Shown here piece after piece: positions 25,813 through 33,628 of a DNA stretch of 64,000 nt (positions are counted from its first letter, which is position 1; each line of letters starts with the position of its first letter). This stretch comes from 13-2-20CM-66-19 sp963760225 (GTDB taxonomy: Bacteria; Pseudomonadota; Gammaproteobacteria; Steroidobacterales; Steroidobacteraceae). The translations under genes and the position numbers were made by a program. A model generated the notes under the pieces. That model saw nothing but the letters and a program-made list of their open reading frames with translations, did not search any database and was not told where the DNA came from. Location of the stretch: contig CAVXCD010000002.1 of NCBI GenBank assembly GCA_963760225.1, positions 620,001 through 684,000 on the forward strand, given 5' to 3'.

Positions 25813-26385
25813 TTGATAAAATATATAGCGGCGATTTTTCTTGTCCTGGGACCTGTTGCGCCGATTGCGGCAAATCCGGATTTTGACCTCGGCCCCCCAA
25901 TCGGGACCCAGGCGCCCACGATCGGAACGCCACAGGACGAAACCGGCAAACCGCGTTCCCTCGAATCGCTGATGGGGGATAGGGGACTGGTTCTTTTCTT
26001 CTTCCGCTCCGCCGCCTGGTGTCCCTTCTGTCAGGCCCAGCTAATGGACCTAAACAGCGGCGTCGCCGATATCGAGAAGCGGGGCTATCGCCTCGCCGGA
26101 ATTTCCTATGAGCCGCCGCCAGTCGATGCGGACTTCATCGCTAAACGGGACATCAAATACACCCTGCTCAGCGATCCCAAGTCCGAAGTCATCGACCGCT
26201 ACAAACTGCGCGACCCCCAATATCCGCCAGGAAATCGCGCCTATGGCGTCCCGCGACCGATCATATTCATTCTCGACCGCAAGGGCGTGATCAAAGCCAA
26301 GTTGTACGAGGACACATTCAGGAAGCGCCCCCCGGTAAGCTTGGTCATCGAAACTCTCGACAAGGTCTCTGGCGCGAAACGATAA
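25813..26385 (+). CDS. Secreted peroxiredoxin-like protein (AhpC/TSA fold)
   Basis: 190 residues starting at TTG 25813 with AGGAG 7 nt upstream. N-terminal signal peptide (to APIAA), then a redoxin fold with AAWCPFCQAQLMDLNSG (CxxC in the peroxiredoxin position), GISYEPP and cis-Pro region AYGVPRPIIFILD. It is likely a periplasmic thiol peroxidase or disulfide reductase working with ScsB/ScsC, 105 bp downstream. Confidence 0.82.
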   Translation: MIKYIAAIFLVLGPVAPIAANPDFDLGPPIGTQAPTIGTPQDETGKPRSLESLMGDRGLVLFFFRSAAWCPFCQAQLMDLNSGVADIEKRGYRLAGISYEPPPVDADFIAKRDIKYTLLSDPKSEVIDRYKLRDPQYPPGNRAYGVPRPIIFILDRKGVIKAKLYEDTFRKRPPVSLVIETLDKVSGAKR

Positions 26386-26391
26386 GTATCA

Positions 26392-26553
26392 ATAGAGGCG
26401 ATCATCGACGGACGGCTCGAGGTCATACGAGGTGGTGCGGATCGCAAAGAGATGGTGAAGCTCAATCGCAATGATCCAAACGCGATCGACGACGTCCTAC
26501 GTCCAATGAGAGCGTCTATGGAGGAAGCTTCGCGCAATCGCTCCGCTCTATGA
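26392..26553 (+). pseudogene. SDR C-terminal remnant
   Basis: 54 codons read IEAIIDGRLEVIRGGADRKE, MVKLNRNDPNAIDDVLRPM and end SRNRSAL. They match the last 54 residues of the SDR at 19597 (EGIEANAFEVIRGG...KDHSAL), including the terminal SAL. The dehydrogenase domain is missing. A related gene was evidently deleted here, next to the redoxin gene. Confidence 0.75.
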
Positions 26554-26606
26554 GAGCGCCGGCTTGCACCGCGCTCGATATGCCGTCAGTTAAAGGGAGG
26601 AAGACA

Positions 26607-27170
26607 ATGAAAGCGCGCGAGATATGGGTAGCGGCAGTAGCGTCCGTCGCAATAGGCGTCGTGCTACTGCTTTCCGGATGCGCCGCGTCTGGAGGTATCC
26701 GTAGGCCGGAGATAATATCCATGCCGGTCTCGTTGGGTTGGTACAACGGAGAACGCGTCTACTACATCACGACCGATATAACTGACCCACCCATGGCGCG
26801 CGGCGCCGGTGTCAATCTGGCCTTGCGCATGAGGGATGCCATTCCGACGTATCCCAAGCCCCCGGAGCAGAAAGACGTTCTAGAGCGAGTCTACAAATTT
26901 CCGAATGGTGAGCAAGACGCAGTGTTCGCTTCTATTCCCAATCCCGTCGGTCCGCTAAGCAGCGACGCGCAGTACAGCCCACTGTGGATTTTGTATTCCG
27001 TCAGGATTGTGGGTGGGAGGAATAGCGAGCTGCTTTCGTCCGAAGAGGCCATTTTGGCGGCCCAGGATGCTGGCAAAGTTACGGTTACGCGTACGGCCAT
27101 TGTGATCAACTGCCCGATCGTTGGCACCGAACGCGGTGGCCTGTTGCCGGGAATGAAACTCGGATATTAG
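26607..27170 (+). CDS. Lipoprotein of unknown function (DUF7482-like)
   Basis: 187 residues. ATG 26607 has a strong GGGAGG site. The lipobox is LLLSGCAASGG, so the protein is likely anchored in a membrane facing the periplasm. The mature part has LGWYNGERVYYITTDITDPP and AGVNLALRMRDAIP, which I associate with DUF7482-type proteins of unknown role. It stands alone on the plus strand after the redoxin gene. Confidence 0.65.
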   Translation: MKAREIWVAAVASVAIGVVLLLSGCAASGGIRRPEIISMPVSLGWYNGERVYYITTDITDPPMARGAGVNLALRMRDAIPTYPKPPEQKDVLERVYKFPNGEQDAVFASIPNPVGPLSSDAQYSPLWILYSVRIVGGRNSELLSSEEAILAAQDAGKVTVTRTAIVINCPIVGTERGGLLPGMKLGY

Positions 27171-27335
27171 GCGCGCCGCAGGGAAGCCGAGTACGCCTAA
27201 CAACACGCAACATCTCGGCTAAGGACTTCGGCGTGAGGATTTCCGGGACGGGAAAATAACTCCGCCGCGTGTTGCATCAGAGGGCGGCTTACCGAAACCT
27301 GCTAAAAGCAACGAATTCCAAAACAACCCCTGTCA
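27171..27335. other. Intergenic region between convergent genes
   Basis: A long-loop inverted repeat GCCGAG ... CTCGGC (about 27186-27221) is present. It is too loose to call a terminator. Nothing else is seen. Confidence 0.3.
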
Positions 27336-27812
27336 TCACAACGCCTTAGCACACGCGCCTATCGACTTCTTTGCATCGCGATTTCGGCCGATCTCGACGG
27401 GGTCGGCGCCCTGCACGAGCTTTGGGAATTCGAAGGGGCGGGGTACCCGATCCGATGCAAGCGTGTCCGCGACAACCTTGCCATCGAGACCAACGAACAG
27501 CATGGTCGAAGCGCCGATCCGGCGGCCGTGATTGGCGAGTGCCGAAGTGATCGTCGCCAAATCACCTGTCGCCACCGCCTCGCGGAATGCGAAATCGGAC
27601 GTCAATATACGGGCGGACTGGTTGAGCTCGTCCGCTCGCTCGTGCAGGAGCCTCGCGAAAACACGCTAACCGACGTCCAGGTCGGCTTCTGCCCGCGCGT
27701 GGGCATAATGCGTGTTGGCGACATTGACCAGCACGAGCGCCGCGATCTGCACCACGGCGAGGAGCGCAACGAAGAACACAATGATGCGCGTGCGAAGTCT
27801 GCGGATGCGCAT
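27336..27812 (-). pseudogene. Membrane sensor protein (Cache-type input), truncated, in-frame stop
   Basis: The frame from ATG 27812 reads MRIRRLRTRIIVFFVALLAV (membrane helix) to ADLDVG, meets TAG near 27668, and continues in the same frame as RVFARLLHERADELNQSA, LTSDFAFREAVATGDLATI and GASTMLFVGLDGKVVADTL. This is the periplasmic Cache-like half of sensor proteins that usually end in GGDEF/EAL domains. The output domains are absent. The ATG overlaps the stop of the cupredoxin-like gene, a pairing I recall for intact homologues. Confidence 0.65.
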
Positions 27813-28471
27813 CAGTGTCCCGCTCCAGAGTTCTCGAGTGCCGGCAGGGGCGAACCCGCAGTGTCGAGCACTATCGAGACGCGGGCGCTCGGGACTGCAC
27901 TGCCGACGTGAATTGCCTGAACCTTGGGTTCGAAAGTCGCCGCCGGGTACCACGTCCGCAGTTCGTAGTCACCGACCGGCAGCTCTTTGAGCTCGACGAG
28001 GCCGTTGGCGGAAGTCTTGCCAAAATAGGGCGTATCCACGACCACGACCCACGCCACCATCTGGTCGTGAATGTTGCAACCTAGCACGACCAGCCCCGGT
28101 TTGTCGAAGACAACGGGGGGTGCCTCCGCGCCCGAGTACAGCTTCTCGGTGAACACCTTGGGCGGCGAGAACGAATAGATCGAGTGACGGATGTTGTCGC
28201 TGTTGGGGAAACGCACCTCAGTCCCTGTCCGAATCACGCTGACCAGAGGTACGAAGGTCTTGTTGACCTGGTCGATAGTCGCTTGCGGTGAGCGGACCGG
28301 GAATGCGGGGGAGTCGTCGACGCGAGTCGCGTAGACGACCGCGTCGGCGAGCGGCCGGCCGCTGGGATCGGCAACAGCGACTTGCAGTTTTGCCGCGTGG
28401 GAGACGGATAGCGTGAGTACCGCAAGCGGCACCACCAGCCATCCCCGAGAGCGGTCAGCAGTCGACCACAT
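27812..28471 (-). CDS. Cupredoxin-like periplasmic protein (methylamine-utilisation-like)
   Basis: 219 residues. Signal peptide to LSVSHA, then a plastocyanin-like fold with possible copper ligands in NSDNIRHSIYSFSP (His) and VVLGCNIHDQMVAW (Cys, His, Met). The C-terminal beta domain has NGLVELKELPVGDYELRTW, like carboxypeptidase regulatory domains. Such proteins are often paired with a membrane GGDEF/EAL sensor, here the broken gene just downstream (TGATG overlap). The ligand and role are unknown. Confidence 0.7.
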   Translation of the reverse strand: MWSTADRSRGWLVVPLAVLTLSVSHAAKLQVAVADPSGRPLADAVVYATRVDDSPAFPVRSPQATIDQVNKTFVPLVSVIRTGTEVRFPNSDNIRHSIYSFSPPKVFTEKLYSGAEAPPVVFDKPGLVVLGCNIHDQMVAWVVVVDTPYFGKTSANGLVELKELPVGDYELRTWYPAATFEPKVQAIHVGSAVPSARVSIVLDTAGSPLPALENSGAGH

Positions 28472-28710
28472 CGCGCTTCATGGGACTGAGGAGGGCGAGC
28501 AGCTCGTTACGCCCGCGAATCGCGAGCCCAGGCCGCACCATCGCATCATTGAGGAACAACGCTGGGGTCCTCGATTAACTCAGCAAGGTGACCACAATGC
28601 CGCACGGGTGCATCGTGTTTGCGGACTCAGGGCACAGAATGAGGCCGCGTTAGGTGATGCAGGACATAATTCTTGCGTTCGATAAGGGGAACGTGACGTT
28701 TCGGATGCGC
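28472..28710. other. Intergenic region before scar 2
   Basis: No gene or clear signal is seen in these 239 bases. Confidence 0.3.
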
Positions 28711-28742
28711 AACCCTCTCAAAGGCTGTAACACGGGTTCGAA
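28711..28742 (+). repeat. tRNA-Glu scar 2 (short att-like repeat)
   Basis: AACCCTCTCAAAGGCTGTAA and CACGGGTTCGAA repeat the anticodon-to-T-loop part of tRNA-Glu and are nearly identical to scar 3 at 30629. The match stops in the T loop. Beyond it the sequence belongs to a truncated minus-strand gene. Confidence 0.75.
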
Positions 28743-29215
28743 GGCCCTCCCCGCTCACCGTGCTCGAATGTGAGTTCTGACCGCCTCGGGTGCTTTGCAT
28801 TGCTCGCCGTGCGTTTTACCGCGGGAAGCGTCTCGAGAAGGGATCTCACGCGGACTATCGAGACGGCCGCAATGCGGGCGGGAGTGGACTCGGGAGCCGC
28901 GCTGGTCAGCAGCTCTTGGGCCTGCTCGGTTGAAAGGGTCGTTCCACGGAATGCGCTCACTGAGGGTGCAAGGGCGAGCGCCCTCTCGTCTTGCCACTGC
29001 AGGTCGCGCTTAGGCAGTCTCGGACGATACGGCCTTTGCCCGGCGGCCACTCGAGCCCAGTAGCCCCGGCCCGGTAGCGGGATACCGAGGCGCCTGCATC
29101 GCTTGGCGAGCGCAACGTCCGAGATCCCAAAGTCCGCGGCGAGCTGGGAGATGGGTTTCGACCAGGCGAGTTCGTACAGGTCCTCACGCGAGAGGGCTAT
29201 CGGCTTTGCGGCTTG
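28743..29215 (-). pseudogene. Helix-turn-helix protein truncated by tRNA-Glu scar
   Basis: The frame reads LSREDLYELAWSKPISQLAA, DFGISDVALAKRCRRLGIPL and PGRGYWARVAAGQRPYRPRL. I recall this N-terminal DNA-binding module from larger uncharacterised proteins. An in-frame TGA lies upstream, with no start codon between it and the domain; a GTG is in the neighbouring frame, beside a run of five A bases. The 3' end runs into scar 2. The gene thus looks broken at both ends. Confidence 0.6.
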
Positions 29216-29336
29216 TCGTCGGTCACTGCTTTTTCTTCACTCCATCGTCCAGAGCTAGCGCGCTACTCGCATGAAGCCCGAATTTTCGCTACGTCTTGAA
29301 TCAATGCAAGTAAATGAATAACAAAGCATTATCACT

Positions 29337-29356
29337 GTCAATACGTACGTATTGAC
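29337..29356. promoter_or_regulatory. 20-bp perfect palindrome, operator of the toxin-antitoxin pair
   Basis: GTCAATACGTACGTATTGAC is a perfect 20-bp palindrome, 11 bp before the antitoxin ATG. Autoregulation by a ribbon-helix-helix antitoxin binding such a site is usual for toxin-antitoxin operons. A weak CATTAT (29327-29332) may be the -10. Binding itself is inferred. Confidence 0.65.
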
Positions 29357-29366
29357 TCTAGATTCG

Positions 29367-29885
29367 ATGAGACCTATGATTCTCCGTGTGAAAAACCAAT
29401 CCAAGCTGTCGCAGCTTCAGATCCGCGTATCTGAAGCGCAGAAGTCGGCCATCCGCTCTGCCGCCGAGCGAGCAGGGATGGACATGACCAACTATGTTCT
29501 GAGCCGGGTGCTGTCGGTTCCTGCCCGAGAGTTCCAAGAGGCAGTCCGGACACTGACCCGGCCTGCCCCGCCTTCTTACGCGCTCGCAGACATCAATTCG
29601 CTTCTGTCGAAGCTCACAGGTCCCGAGCTGCGTGATGCGGTCGCGGCAACCCCGGAAGTCGAGCTTCCTCCGTTTCTCGCTAACTATGTCGCGGCGATGG
29701 TTGAGGCCGCCTGCGCGAAGCACGGTGTCCCGGTTCCGGCATGGACCCGGAGAGTTCCACCGCTCGACGAGCCTGCGTTCGGATCGGACTTGAGGTCACT
29801 TCGGCTGCACCTGCTGACGCATTCCCCGGCGCCGTTCCGAAACCGCAACATCTTTATCGACTCAAGCCTCGGCGATCGAGTTTGA
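29367..29885 (+). CDS. Antitoxin-like protein with ribbon-helix-helix N-terminus (DUF1778-like)
   Basis: 172 residues from ATG 29367 (an in-frame TTG at 29352 lies inside the palindrome and is less likely). The N-terminus LQIRVSEAQKSAIRSAAERA and GMDMTNYVLSRVL fits a ribbon-helix-helix DNA-binding fold. The C-terminal part ends FRNRNIFIDSSLGDRV and probably binds the toxin. The nucleotidyltransferase gene starts 1 bp after its stop. It is likely the repressor and antidote of that protein. Confidence 0.7.
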   Translation: MRPMILRVKNQSKLSQLQIRVSEAQKSAIRSAAERAGMDMTNYVLSRVLSVPAREFQEAVRTLTRPAPPSYALADINSLLSKLTGPELRDAVAATPEVELPPFLANYVAAMVEAACAKHGVPVPAWTRRVPPLDEPAFGSDLRSLRLHLLTHSPAPFRNRNIFIDSSLGDRV

Positions 29886-29886
29886 T

Positions 29887-30429
29887 ATGCCTGCGCTTGC
29901 GCAGGGCGACATCCGCCGGCTGTTCGAGCTCCTGAACGAGGAGCTGCGTCACTCAAAGACTCGCGGCGAGCTCTACCTCGTCGGGGGTGCCGTCATGTGC
30001 CTGGCCTACAACGCCCGGGAATCCACCGCTGACGTGGACGCCCTCTTCCAACCGACCGCGCAGGTACGTGAAGCGGCTGCTCGCGTGGCTGCAAAGTCCG
30101 GCTTCCCTGCCGACTGGCTCAATGACGGCGTCAAAGGATATTTAAGCGAGAAAGCGGATTTCGCGTCGTTCCTCGAGCTCGACCACCTAAAGGTCTTGGT
30201 GGCGCGGCCCGAGTATCTGCTGGCGATGAAGTGCTTGGCGATGAGGATCGGCGCGGAGTTCCACGACTTAGATGATGTGCGCTTTCTTCTGCGCCTGCTC
30301 AATATCAGCTCGCACGATCAGGCCATCAATGTAATCACCAAGTACTATCCGCTCGAGCGCTTCCCGCAGAAAACGCTGTACGTACTCGAGGAGCTCCTGC
30401 CAAAAGCCCCCGACAACTCTGCGGGCTGA
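29887..30429 (+). CDS. Nucleotidyltransferase toxin, DUF6036/AbiEii-like
   Basis: 180 residues with a minimal nucleotidyltransferase core: ELYLVGGAVMCLAYNARE (GG motif) followed by STADVDALF (DxD metal site), then the helical region YLLAMKCLAMRIGAEFHDLD typical of DUF6036/AbiEii proteins. Such toxins modify tRNA or other targets by nucleotide transfer. The target here is unknown. The pair sits between tRNA-Glu scars 2 and 3, the usual place for a stabilising module of an integrative element. Confidence 0.75.
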   Translation: MPALAQGDIRRLFELLNEELRHSKTRGELYLVGGAVMCLAYNARESTADVDALFQPTAQVREAAARVAAKSGFPADWLNDGVKGYLSEKADFASFLELDHLKVLVARPEYLLAMKCLAMRIGAEFHDLDDVRFLLRLLNISSHDQAINVITKYYPLERFPQKTLYVLEELLPKAPDNSAG

Positions 30430-30554
30430 GTGGTAAGGATTCGGACGATGAAGCGTGAGTTGGCTCAGGGGTCGGCCAGAGATATAGGGCAAGCCTCGCG
30501 CAAATGTCGAATCGGATCAGTTGCCGCTCTGACGGAGTGGAAGCTAATGTCCAG

Positions 30555-30613
30555 CAGGCGCGTCCATACCCGCTATGCGCCGGACTCGCACAGACGGCAT
30601 AAGACGCGCCTGT
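30555..30613. repeat. 10-bp inverted repeat upstream of scar 3
   Basis: CAGGCGCGTC (30555-30564) and GACGCGCCTG (30604-30613) are perfect inverse copies separated by 39 bp, ending 10 bp before the scar. They could be accessory integrase or excisionase sites, or simple chance. Confidence 0.35.
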
Positions 30614-30622
30614 ACTGCTATG

Positions 30623-30674
30623 GACAACCCTCTCAAGGCTGTAACACGGGTTCGAATCCCGTAGGGAGCGCCAC
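30623..30674 (+). repeat. tRNA-Glu 3'-end scar 3 (att-like repeat)
   Basis: From GGACAACCCTCTCAAGG through the T arm (GGGTTCGAATCCC) to GTAGGGAGCGCCA it copies the 3' half of tRNA-Glu. There is no 5' half. The following CACAAAATCAATAACTTA resembles the bases after scar 1 (CACAGAATCAATACCTTA) and after the real tRNA (CACCTAATCAACAAGTTA). Confidence 0.85.
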
Positions 30675-30709
30675 AAAATCAATAACTTACAACTTTGGCC
30701 GGACTTTCG

Positions 30710-30729
30710 GGTGAAAATTGGGTGAAAAA
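30710..30729 (+). repeat. Pair of repeats, 11-bp period, after scar 3
   Basis: GGGTGAAAA at 30710 and 30721, 36 bp after the scar. It is the third such phased pair beside a tRNA-Glu 3' end, again with its own sequence. Confidence 0.4.
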
Positions 30730-30938
30730 ACCCGCCAGGTTTCTTGCATAGACTGCCGTGGAAACGGAAAGACCCCCGCCGACAGTTAGGAAGGCTGTTC
30801 GTACGTGCGCTCGGCTTCGGCGGGATTGGTTTAGCGCTGATCTCGCGCGAAGTCCTACGGCAGATTGGGATTTTGTCGGAACTGATTCCGCGCAATTCCG
30901 TGCACTGAGTGTGACCACTCGGCACGCACGCGCGACTC

Positions 30939-31217
30939 CTAGGCGTCCGAGCGTCGGCGGCCGCGCTTCAAACGCCGCTCTTTGGTCGGATCGAAGTACC
31001 TGCGAATCCCAGTGTCCTCGTCCTCGCGACGCGGCCCTGCGCGACGGTCCTGGTATTTCTTATATGTGCACGCACAGGATCCGGGCGTCGAGCAGTCCGG
31101 GAGCGGCAGTCTCGGTGCCTCAGCCGAGAGGAAACGGAGAGGCTTGATGGCGCGCGCCACTTCGCAGCTGCCTTTATTCGGTAACACGGAAGTTGCGGTC
31201 CAGGGGGAGGAACTCAT
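30939..31217 (-). CDS. Small conserved protein of unknown function
   Basis: 92 residues from ATG 31217 (AGGA 8 nt upstream). The core FLSAEAPRLPLPDCSTPGSC then CTYKKYQDRRAGPRR and the basic end RRLKRGRRRSD follow a conserved pattern seen in many proteobacteria (FLxxEAPxLPLPxC...CxCxYxHxxDRR). Three Cys near DCSTPGSCAC may bind a metal. The function is unknown. It lies alone between scar 3 and the second element end. Confidence 0.65.
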   Translation of the reverse strand: MSSSPWTATSVLPNKGSCEVARAIKPLRFLSAEAPRLPLPDCSTPGSCACTYKKYQDRRAGPRREDEDTGIRRYFDPTKERRLKRGRRRSDA

Positions 31218-31782
31218 GAGTGCATCCTGTGTAAATGGCGCAAATCTCGCAGTATTGACGTATTGATGAAAGGCTGTTGATGCGGCAGGAGTGGCGGCAT
31301 GCACCTGCGCCCACTAGACGTCGACGTCGCTCCAGGGGATATCACATCGCGCTCGCAGCGTCGAGCCCGCGGCCCTCGCTTTCAAATCCAGCACCTTGCA
31401 CACACCGTGCGCCATAGCCGCCGCGTCCAGGTCGCCGTCGGCGGTGAACGGCTTTCGATCGAATCTCCAGAAGCGCGCCAGTTGCACCAATCCCATGGTT
31501 GCCGCCACTGCCAGCCGCAGTTCGGAGCCGCCATGGCGGCGCCGATGCGAATCATCGTGAAGGCGTATTGGGTCACGTGATCGAAATGCCCAGCCGTCGG
31601 GCAGCACGAAAACATCGCCGCTCCTGCGGCCTCCTATTGGCTTCATGGAGTGCAGATGCGGATGTTAATCCTACACCTCCGCCGCAAGTGCCAGCTCGTT
31701 CGGTTCCGCACGGGCTTCTCGCCATGTCGGATAGTGTCACTCCAGCAGTGACACGAAGTGCTCGCTATCACGGACTTGAGCC
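31218..31782. other. Region without a recognised gene
   Basis: Minus-strand frames around 31330-31580 look weakly coding (MGLVQLARFWRFDRKPF then DGDLDAAAMAHGVCK) but are broken between frames and match no family I can name. They may be a decayed gene. Confidence 0.3.
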
Positions 31783-32100
31783 GCCGACATTCGCCTTGTA
31801 AGGGCTGACCGGCTGCACAAGCCGCAAACCTCGCATACAAGGCCGTATGGCAACTGTTTGATTCTGTTGGCGACGAATTGTTCGAAAACCTGTGGGCTGG
31901 ACGGCCGTTGCACTCGTCGAGCACAGGAGAGCACAGGAGAGTCCCGCAGGACTTTGCTGTTTTCGGTCCAAATACGCCTTGAGCGTCGCGCAATCACGAA
32001 CACGGTCTGCCCTGACTCGAGCACAGGGGTAGTCCGGCTGAAAGTCCTGCGAATGTCCCACAGCCAAGAACGGCGCAAACAGGTCTTCAGAAAAGCGTAG
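31783..32100 (+). repeat. tRNA-Val-linked element end, copy 2
   Basis: It shares about 300 bp with copies 1 and 3 in the same orientation, starting at GCCGCCGACATTCGCC (tRNA-Val remnant, T arm degraded) and ending before selO. The 11-bp phased repeats are present but more decayed (GAAAGTCCTGC, GAATGTCCCAC near 32039-32060). It is followed, as in copy 3, by a complete selO gene. Confidence 0.75.
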
Positions 32101-32127
32101 TCGTGTGCTTAGCGCTACAGTATAAGA

Positions 32128-33597
32128 ATGCGATTGGGCTTCCGACAGACCTATTCCGCGCTCCCGAGCCGGTTTTATTCGCACGTCATCCCGACCCCGG
32201 TCTCGGATCCGAGACTCGTTGTCTTCAACACGCGGCTCGCTCAAGACCTCAGCCTTGATCCCACGATCCTCGAGCCTGAAGCCGCGGCCCTCTTTTCCGG
32301 GAACCGACTTCCGGAGGACGCGGAGCCGATCGCGATGGCTTACGCGGGGCATCAGTTCGGGGTCTTCGTGCCGAGTCTCGGGGATGGGCGCGCGATCCTT
32401 CTCGGAGAACTTCAAGGGCGCGACGGAATACTCCGCGACGTGCAGTTGAAGGGTGCCGGCCGCACGCCCTACTCCCGAAACGGCGACGGCCGGGCCGCGG
32501 TGGGGCCGATGCTGCGGGAATATCTCATTAGCGAGGCGATGCACGCGCTTGGGATCCCGACCACCCGATCGCTCGCCGTGGCTTCGACCGGCGAGAGAGT
32601 CGTTCGCGACGGCGGTGCGCTTCCCGGGGCGATTCTCACCCGCGTGGCCGCAAGCCACGTGCGGGTCGGAACGTTTCAATACTTTGCCGCTCGAGGAGAT
32701 CAGGACGCGGTGCGCGAGCTGCTGGACTATGTGATCGCCCGACACTACCCGTCCGCCCGTGAGGCCGACGTGCCCGCACTGGCAGTCCTCAAGGCGGTCA
32801 CGCAGCGCCAGGTCGCGCTCGTTACAGACTGGATGCTGCTCGGCTTTATCCACGGCGTCATGAACACCGACAACATGGCGATCTCGGGCGAGACGATCGA
32901 CTACGGCCCCTGTGCGTTCATGGATAGCTATGACCCGAAGACGGTATTCAGCTCCATTGACCACAACGGTCGGTACGCGTACGCGAACCAGCCCGTGATC
33001 GCGCAGTGGAATCTGGCGCGGTTCGCCGAGACGTTGCTGTTCCTGATCGACCCTGATCCTGAGAAGGCGGTCGCTCTTGGGACAGAAGTGCTTAAGCCCT
33101 TCATCGCACAATTTGATGACCGCTTCCTCGCGGGGATGCGCCGCAAGCTAGGTCTCTCATCGGCCAGGGAGGCAGATGCAGATTTGGTAAGGCGTCTCCT
33201 CACCCTGATGCGCCATTCTCAAGCGGATTTTACCCTCACCTTTCGCAGGCTCGCCTTGGTGGCGGAGAACCCGGCCGAGGAGGCGGGGCTACGCGAGCTA
33301 TTCGAACAGCGCTCCGGCTTGGACGATTGGCTGCGGGATTGGCGGGAGCGCCTGGCGAGCGATCCGCAAACCGCCTCCGAACGCACTGCGAGCATGTGTT
33401 CGGTGAATCCCGCCATCATTCCGCGCAATCATCGTGTCCAGGCCGCGCTCGAGGCGGCCGAAAATCGTGATTACAGGTTGTTTCGCAAGCTCCTCGAAAT
33501 CCTGCAGCGACCCTACGACGACCAAGCAGAAGTCAGCGCATACAGTCAGCCGCCGCAGTCATCAGAACGGGTGCTACAGACCTTTTGCGGCACGTGA
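32128..33597 (+). CDS. selO: Protein adenylyltransferase SelO (YdiU), copy 1
   Basis: A 489-residue pseudokinase-fold AMP transferase that AMPylates proteins, linked to redox homeostasis. Motifs: AGHQFGVFVPSLGDGRAILL, VQLKGAGRTPYSRNGDGRAA (active-site Lys and Arg/Asp), GVMNTDNMAISGETIDYGPC (metal-binding Asp). The C-terminus FCGT keeps the conserved Cys that is Sec in human SelO. ATG follows TATAAGA with no ribosome site; TACAGT six bases upstream could be a -10 for a leaderless message. A near-identical copy is at 55445. Confidence 0.93.
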   Translation: MRLGFRQTYSALPSRFYSHVIPTPVSDPRLVVFNTRLAQDLSLDPTILEPEAAALFSGNRLPEDAEPIAMAYAGHQFGVFVPSLGDGRAILLGELQGRDGILRDVQLKGAGRTPYSRNGDGRAAVGPMLREYLISEAMHALGIPTTRSLAVASTGERVVRDGGALPGAILTRVAASHVRVGTFQYFAARGDQDAVRELLDYVIARHYPSAREADVPALAVLKAVTQRQVALVTDWMLLGFIHGVMNTDNMAISGETIDYGPCAFMDSYDPKTVFSSIDHNGRYAYANQPVIAQWNLARFAETLLFLIDPDPEKAVALGTEVLKPFIAQFDDRFLAGMRRKLGLSSAREADADLVRRLLTLMRHSQADFTLTFRRLALVAENPAEEAGLRELFEQRSGLDDWLRDWRERLASDPQTASERTASMCSVNPAIIPRNHRVQAALEAAENRDYRLFRKLLEILQRPYDDQAEVSAYSQPPQSSERVLQTFCGT

Positions 33598-33628
33598 CGT
33601 CGCGGCTGCGATCCAGGTCAGCAACAGA

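Noticed and set aside
27186..27221. Inverted repeat GCCGAG/CTCGGC as a terminator
   Set aside because: The loop is over 20 bases, the stem is only 6 bp and no T run follows.
29337..29356. The 20-bp palindrome as a transcription terminator
   Set aside because: It has no loop and no T run and lies before, not after, a gene; an operator is the better reading.
31768..33111. 447-codon minus-strand frame over element end copy 2 and selO
   Set aside because: Antisense to selO; the same frame exists over the second copy simply because the DNA is duplicated.
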